A DNA stretch of 12,846 nucleotides. Source: Cerioporus squamosus. Lineage: Eukaryota > Basidiomycota > Agaricomycetes > Polyporales > Polyporaceae. Position numbers and translations under genes: made by a program. The stretch covers positions 1 to 12,846 of the forward strand of contig JABYQS010000807.1 in assembly GCA_022592435.1 (NCBI GenBank), in the 5' to 3' direction. The notes below the pieces were generated by a model. The model made no database searches. It had not been told where the DNA came from and was given only the letters and a program-made list of their open reading frames with translations. Below, piece by piece: positions 8,693 through 12,846 of the stretch (its first letter is position 1; the number at the start of each line of letters is the position of its first letter).

Positions 8693-8890
8693 GTGGCTCG
8701 CTTTCCTCATCGCCACTCACGACGACCAACGCCTTCGCCTCGCTATCGTTCTCGCTCCCTTCGTTCGCATTCGTGCTTGCTGTCCGTGTCTTCAAAACAG
8801 TCACACCTTCACATTCCAGCTGTACGTTTCTCGGCTAAGTCTTTGCGTTGCGCTGTGCTGATCGCATTGTCTCTCCTCCAGATCTCTATC
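8693..8890 (+). promoter_or_regulatory. CT-rich leader of the Btz gene with a likely 5' UTR intron (8822-8881)
   Basis: A C/T-rich tract (about 8695-8800), typical of the region just before or at fungal transcript starts, precedes the gene. An intron fits 8822-8881: GTACGT donor, pyrimidine-rich end CTCCTCCAG, 60 nt long. It would place the ATG at 8891 nine bases into the next exon. The leader is open in the same frame from an ATG at 8693, and the 60-nt intron is divisible by three, so a longer N-terminus is formally possible with or without splicing. The position of the CT tract argues that transcription starts after 8693. Confidence 0.55.
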
Positions 8891-11512
8891 ATGCCTATTG
8901 CCGTATCCGCCTCGTCTTCCAGGCCCGCTAAGCCGCTCGAGCGGTCCTTCTCTAACCCTGTTCCCCGCAAGCGGCGTGCCGTGAAGAGGAGAGGTCGTGC
9001 CAAGGACGAATTTGAGAGTGATGAAGAGATCGTCCGGGAGGTCAGGACAGACTCGGACACAGACGATGACAACTCCTCCATTGATTCCGACTCCGACTCA
9101 GAGTCCTCCTCCGATCTCCACGCAGATGCCCATTCTGAAGTGGTGACACCAAGCACTACTCAAAGCCCTCCTCCCGTCGAGTTGGACCGGCTCTCGAACG
9201 GTGCTGCGAAGGACCCCTCAAACAGCCACGCCGGCATCTTCGCTGATGCCACCAACTGGGCTGAGATGGTTGCTGGGGAGGCTGAGAATGGTGCGGCTGA
9301 CCTCCCTGTCATCGATTTCGCAGACATGGGTACAAGTCGTCTCGAACCCCGTGCTCCGTCTCCTGCTCGTCGTTCCCGCAAAAGTCACAAAGGAGGGAAG
9401 AAGTCGTCCGCGGCTCGTTCGACTTCGGCTCCTCCCCGTGCTCCTTCCCCCGCTCCAGACTCTGTACCCCAGCCTGAGCCCGCTGAAGAGGCACGCGGAG
9501 AGGATGACGAACCAGTGGCGTCCACCTCCCACGCACCTCCCCATGCCGCTTTCCCCTCGCACTCGCGTGGACAGTCCGCCCGCCAGGCCTACCAGCAGCG
9601 CCTTGAGAATGATCCTTCCTATGTTCCCAAGGTAGGAGAGTTCTGGGGCCATGACGACCGTCTGTTGGACAAGGACCTGCGCAGTCTGAGTGGATGGTGG
9701 AGAGGCCGTTGGCAATCCCGAGGTCGTGGGCGTGGTGCTCTCAACATGCGCGGTCGTGGTCGCGGGTTTTTCCCCGGGGGTCCCAACCGTCTGTCTCCCC
9801 AGGACGAGGATGGCGCACAGGACGAACAAGCCGAGGTACCACCCTCGGAGAGACAGTGGACGCATGATGGATTTGAGGAGATGAAGAAGCGGGATGAACG
9901 TCGACGTGCGCTCCAGGAACAGCAGCAGCAGCAAAACGCTCCTTTGCCACAAAGAGGCTTTGGCTTCCGCGGAAGGGGCTTTGTACCTGCGAGAGGGCGC
10001 GGCTTTGGTCGCGGCGCCTCTTTCTCGCCAACGACATCATCGCATCGCCCAACTCCGTCCAACGTGTCAATGGGAGAGCGGGTCTGGTACGCGCAGAAGC
10101 CCGAACGGATGTGGACCAAGCAGCACGATATCTTCCTCTACAGCGACCTCGCTACTAAGCCCCGGCCAGGAGTTGGGCCCGGTGTAAGGGTCAAGCTTCC
10201 TGGTGGGAAAACGCCACTCATCGTCAGGCTTCCTCCACGTTCTGCTGCTGCAAGGGCCTCGGGTCAATTTGAAGAGGCGCATCCCGTCCTCGCTGATTCA
10301 GACAAGCCGATCGTTGTCAGGATTCCCGCCGCTCCGGGGAAGGCTACAGCTCCCGACAAGTCCACTGCACAGGTTCAGCCAGCCAAGGAATCGGCGGAAA
10401 CGGTGGAAGAGCTCTCCATCGAAGAGGTCTTCACCGTTCGGCCAAACGCGATCCCGAACCGTCGTGTCGACTTGTCTCTGCCGTCATCGTCGCAGGCCGG
10501 CTCAGTCCCCGATGTTGCATCTTCGCCGCCACCGCCATCCCAAAGCGCGCCGCAGTCTGCTGTGGAGGATGTCCGCCATCCCATCGAGCAACTCACGACG
10601 CTTCCTATGGCCGACGGTCGCTCGTCACCCAGTGTACAAATACAGGAAACCATCCTCCGGCATCCTCCTACCTCCGACGCAGGGAGCTCTGGCCTGTCTG
10701 CGTCTGGTGAGGTGCCGGACGCGGTACCTCCGGTGCTCCATCCTCTGCAAACGAGCTTTTCTCCAGCGCCGCCGCCAACCTCGCCGCCATATGGGTCACC
10801 GTATGGCTATGCCCCTGCTCTCCCCCCGGGCGTTGCGGTCAACCATCAGGGTATGGCATACGACTACGCCACTGGGCGTCCAGTGTACATTCAGCCGACT
10901 CCGCCACCCATGTATACTCCTCGGCCAATGATGCACGCGCATCATCCTTCGCTCGGGGTCCCATTCGTTCCCTCGCACCTCCGTCACCACTCGGCTGCTT
11001 CTCCCGACTTCCTTGCGCACCCCCAGCCACCCCATACACCCCTCTCGTCTTTCGTCGATCCTAGGACCGGCGTGCCTATATTTGCCCCTGCTCGGCAGAG
11101 TAGCCGCATTGAGATACGGGCGCCTACTGATGCTGCGGGCAGTCAGAAGCCATCGCGGCCCACTCACCAGCGCAGCAGTCTATCGAGCTCGGTCGCCTTC
11201 GCTGCTACGGAAGACTCCCAGGAATCTTCCTACTGCCCGCAGCAGCCTGACACGTCCGAGGGTTCCGCGCAACAGCAGGACGAGGTGCAACAACCACCTC
11301 AAGATCCAGGCCATGCTCATGCGTCGTCCATGGACTCTGTGGTTGCATATGCACCATACCCCCAATACTACTACCCTGAGCAGTACGGCTATGTGCCGTA
11401 CATGGATATGTCACAACAGCCCGTGCACTACGAGATGTACGCTCCGCAACCACCGCCGGAGCAGGCTCATGGTCACCATCACCCCCCCTCTCAACCGATA
11501 GTCTACTATTAG
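8891..11512 (+). CDS. Btz-domain protein (CASC3/Barentsz/MLN51-like, exon junction complex)
   Basis: One uninterrupted exon of 873 residues. Order: basic patch KRRAVKRRGRAK (28-39); an acidic Asp/Ser stretch (52-76) typical of the N-terminus of the family; low-complexity Pro/Ser; then a split Btz/SELOR module with DPSYVPKVGEFWGHDDR (241-257) and RQWTHDGFEEM (321-331), separated by RGRGRG repeats (276-292); more FGFRGRG repeats (355-375); and a conserved-looking WYAQKPERMWTKQHDIFLYSD (399-419). The last 350 residues are Pro/Tyr/Gln/His-rich and disordered-looking. Btz proteins bind eIF4A3 and RNA in the exon junction complex that marks spliced mRNA for export, localisation and decay; the paired aromatic motifs are the known eIF4A3 contacts. 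ATG 8891 was chosen over the in-frame 8693 because of the likely leader intron. Being intronless is notable beside intron-rich neighbours. Confidence 0.88.
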   Translation: MPIAVSASSSRPAKPLERSFSNPVPRKRRAVKRRGRAKDEFESDEEIVREVRTDSDTDDDNSSIDSDSDSESSSDLHADAHSEVVTPSTTQSPPPVELDRLSNGAAKDPSNSHAGIFADATNWAEMVAGEAENGAADLPVIDFADMGTSRLEPRAPSPARRSRKSHKGGKKSSAARSTSAPPRAPSPAPDSVPQPEPAEEARGEDDEPVASTSHAPPHAAFPSHSRGQSARQAYQQRLENDPSYVPKVGEFWGHDDRLLDKDLRSLSGWWRGRWQSRGRGRGALNMRGRGRGFFPGGPNRLSPQDEDGAQDEQAEVPPSERQWTHDGFEEMKKRDERRRALQEQQQQQNAPLPQRGFGFRGRGFVPARGRGFGRGASFSPTTSSHRPTPSNVSMGERVWYAQKPERMWTKQHDIFLYSDLATKPRPGVGPGVRVKLPGGKTPLIVRLPPRSAAARASGQFEEAHPVLADSDKPIVVRIPAAPGKATAPDKSTAQVQPAKESAETVEELSIEEVFTVRPNAIPNRRVDLSLPSSSQAGSVPDVASSPPPPSQSAPQSAVEDVRHPIEQLTTLPMADGRSSPSVQIQETILRHPPTSDAGSSGLSASGEVPDAVPPVLHPLQTSFSPAPPPTSPPYGSPYGYAPALPPGVAVNHQGMAYDYATGRPVYIQPTPPPMYTPRPMMHAHHPSLGVPFVPSHLRHHSAASPDFLAHPQPPHTPLSSFVDPRTGVPIFAPARQSSRIEIRAPTDAAGSQKPSRPTHQRSSLSSSVAFAATEDSQESSYCPQQPDTSEGSAQQQDEVQQPPQDPGHAHASSMDSVVAYAPYPQYYYPEQYGYVPYMDMSQQPVHYEMYAPQPPPEQAHGHHHPPSQPIVYY

Positions 11513-12039
11513 TCGTTCTGCGTCTCACTCGTGTCCGTTCGTCTCGAACTTGCTCTGTCATGCTCAGTATACACGTTCGGACGACCTCGCTTCGGGCACA
11601 CTGTTCCCCCTCATCTCATCTCTTTCCTACCCCGCATCTCCATCACCCATCGTCCCTCATATCTTCTGCGCCGCATTGTTGCTTCGTTGCTCTCCACTGC
11701 TCAGGTCCTGTGTCACGTACCTCGTCTGCGATTCCCTCTATGGGTGATACTATGTCATAATTTCATGCCATTACATTACGTGTGCTTCTTTGCCATGTCG
11801 TTACGATTTCTTCGATAGCTTCGGTCTATACGTAGTATACATATATCTCTTGTACCTCCGACGCGCATTTGTTCTCCGTTCTCATCGGCCGTATGTAGTG
11901 AATCATATAGGCCCGCTCCATTCGTATGTTATAACTCACAGTACAGTGTGCAAGCGGTAGAGAGGTCTATGTAGTTGTTCTTTCGGTCTCTAACCGTACG
12001 ACCGCTGGATTTGGCTTGACCGAGGCGACGCCGATGCCT
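11513..12039. other. Convergent 3' region between the Btz gene and the MFS gene
   Basis: The Btz stop (TAG) is at 11510-11512 and the transporter stop is at 12040 on the - strand, so both transcripts end here. The + strand is C/T-rich for some 300 bp and then more AT-rich around 11820-11960, with TACGTAGTATACATATATC near 11830 and CATATAGGC near 11905, likely 3' end signals. No open frame has coding character. No strong terminator hairpin is seen, as expected for a nuclear fungal gene. Confidence 0.5.
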
Positions 12040-12846
12040 TCACTCGTCGCGCCGCCTTCCAACACGTGGTACCAAAAGCCAACAGACACCTTGGGCCCCA
12101 AGCAGCGCCACGACGGTGGGCTCGACGACCCAGATGCCCTTCTTCGTGCTCATGATGCCAACAATGAGCGGCCAGAAGGCACTTCCGCTTTGTCCGACGG
12201 AGCTCATGAGGGAGAAGGCGTCCGCGTGCATGTTCCGCGGAACAAGTTGCCTCCGGTCGTGATGGCTTGCGGTGTAGAACGTGGAGATTGCGACGCCGAC
12301 GAGCGCGGTGCAGACCGCCGTTGAGGCAAAGACCGGGATCAACCATGCGAGACACTCGAGTCCGATGGCGAACGCGAGGTAGATAAACACTGCGAGACGC
12401 TCTCCCATGAGTATGTTAGAGGCGGCAGGAAGATGCGACCAAGTGCGACACCTGCCGGGGAAGGGGCTCAGTAAGCTTGCATTCGCAAAGACATAACGGG
12501 TCGTACCGAGATAGAAACAGGATGCCACCCATGAAGCGCCCTCCGGGGTGCCTTGCGAACCTCAACGATGTAGGAAACGATCCAGCCGCCGCTGCGAGAC
12601 TCCGTGAGCATGCATGACGATAGTGATTGCGCGCGGTACTTACATGGATTCTTCGGCCCTAGTCGGAGAGAGGACAGTGAGACTTCAATCACAAACGATC
12701 TGAATGTGACGGAAACTCTCACCCGACATATAACATCAGAAGATGGCAGGGGTCCAGACAGCCCGGTTGCGGAGAGTCGCAGTGAATGCATGAGGGACTT
12801 GTGGTCTCCGGTGAGCTGAGACTCGTGCGATGCCTGCGGCAGTGCA
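12040..12846 (-). pseudogene. MFS transporter (BSC6-like), 3' part only, with three one-base frameshifts
   Basis: Exon pieces: 12846-12723 (cut by the window edge), 12658-12644 (a 15-nt microexon), 12591-12507 and 12451-12040; introns are 64, 52 and 55 nt. Segments in order: TLRNRAVWTPAIF, LMLYVGAEESIGGWIVSYI, EGASWVASCFYLG, VALGRIFLPPLTYSW and GERLAVFIYLAFAIGLE, then about 110 residues with further helices and a C-terminal RVGRRRDE. This matches the second half of fungal major facilitator proteins of the BSC6-like group, with helices in the right order. The frame breaks three times: near 12738-12740, 12550-12553 and 12403-12406. Each break is explained by one base missing from a short C or G run (read on the - strand: CC to C, GGG to GG, GGGG to GGG). 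No in-frame stop from substitution is seen otherwise. It is either a young pseudogene or three sequencing errors. Substrate unknown. Confidence 0.75.

Noticed and set aside
8400..8804. A 134-codon frame on the - strand upstream of the Btz gene
   Set aside because: It reads antisense through the CT-rich promoter tract and shows no domain; its acidic and Ser-rich look follows from the base skew.
9218..9952. A 244-codon frame on the - strand inside the Btz coding region
   Set aside because: Shadow of the real + strand gene, whose Btz motifs and RGG repeats are clear.
1..12846. CRISPR arrays, insertion sequences, terminal inverted repeats or bacterial operon signals
   Set aside because: None seen; the window is intron-rich fungal DNA with no regularly spaced repeats and no transposase or reverse-transcriptase motif.

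Overview
The window looks like nuclear DNA of a filamentous basidiomycete, most likely a mushroom-forming Agaricomycete. Genes are dense, on both strands and GC-rich, and are cut by many short introns (about 52-76 nt, GT..AG, pyrimidine-rich 3' ends). The proteins belong to families typical of that group: a THO/TREX WD40 subunit, a Btz-domain protein, a BSC6-like MFS transporter, a fungal epoxide hydrolase and a one-pass membrane protein of a type common in these fungi. Placement below phylum level is an inference.

Layout. 1-608: pyrimidine-rich non-coding DNA, perhaps the 3' end of a gene to the left. 609-2117 (-): an eight-exon THOC3/TEX1 homologue, complete at 364 residues. 2118-2475: its promoter. 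2476-4048 (-): a three-exon secreted and membrane-anchored protein of 484 residues. 4049-6758: 2.7 kb with no gene I can name, except a candidate small gene at 5055-5280 (-) whose product ends in the CaaX box CTVI, as fungal mating-pheromone precursors do. 6759-8146 (+): a seven-exon epoxide-hydrolase-like alpha/beta hydrolase of 337 residues. 8262-8381 (+): what looks like an orphan first exon. 8891-11512 (+): a single-exon Btz (CASC3/Barentsz/MLN51) domain protein of 873 residues with a likely intron in its 5' leader. 11513-12039: the shared 3' region of two convergent genes. 12040-12846 (-): the 3' part of an MFS transporter that runs off the right edge and carries three separate one-base frameshifts.

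Two genes (THOC3 and the Btz protein) belong to nuclear mRNA processing and export, through TREX and the exon junction complex. They are about 6.8 kb apart and not in one transcription unit, so the proximity may be chance. I see no operon-like or clear biosynthetic cluster. The parts most worth a second look are the CaaX mini-gene with the unassigned region around it, the frame-broken transporter, and the orphan exon.

All exon borders were worked out by eye from splice signals, reading frame and remembered family resemblance. No database search was run.
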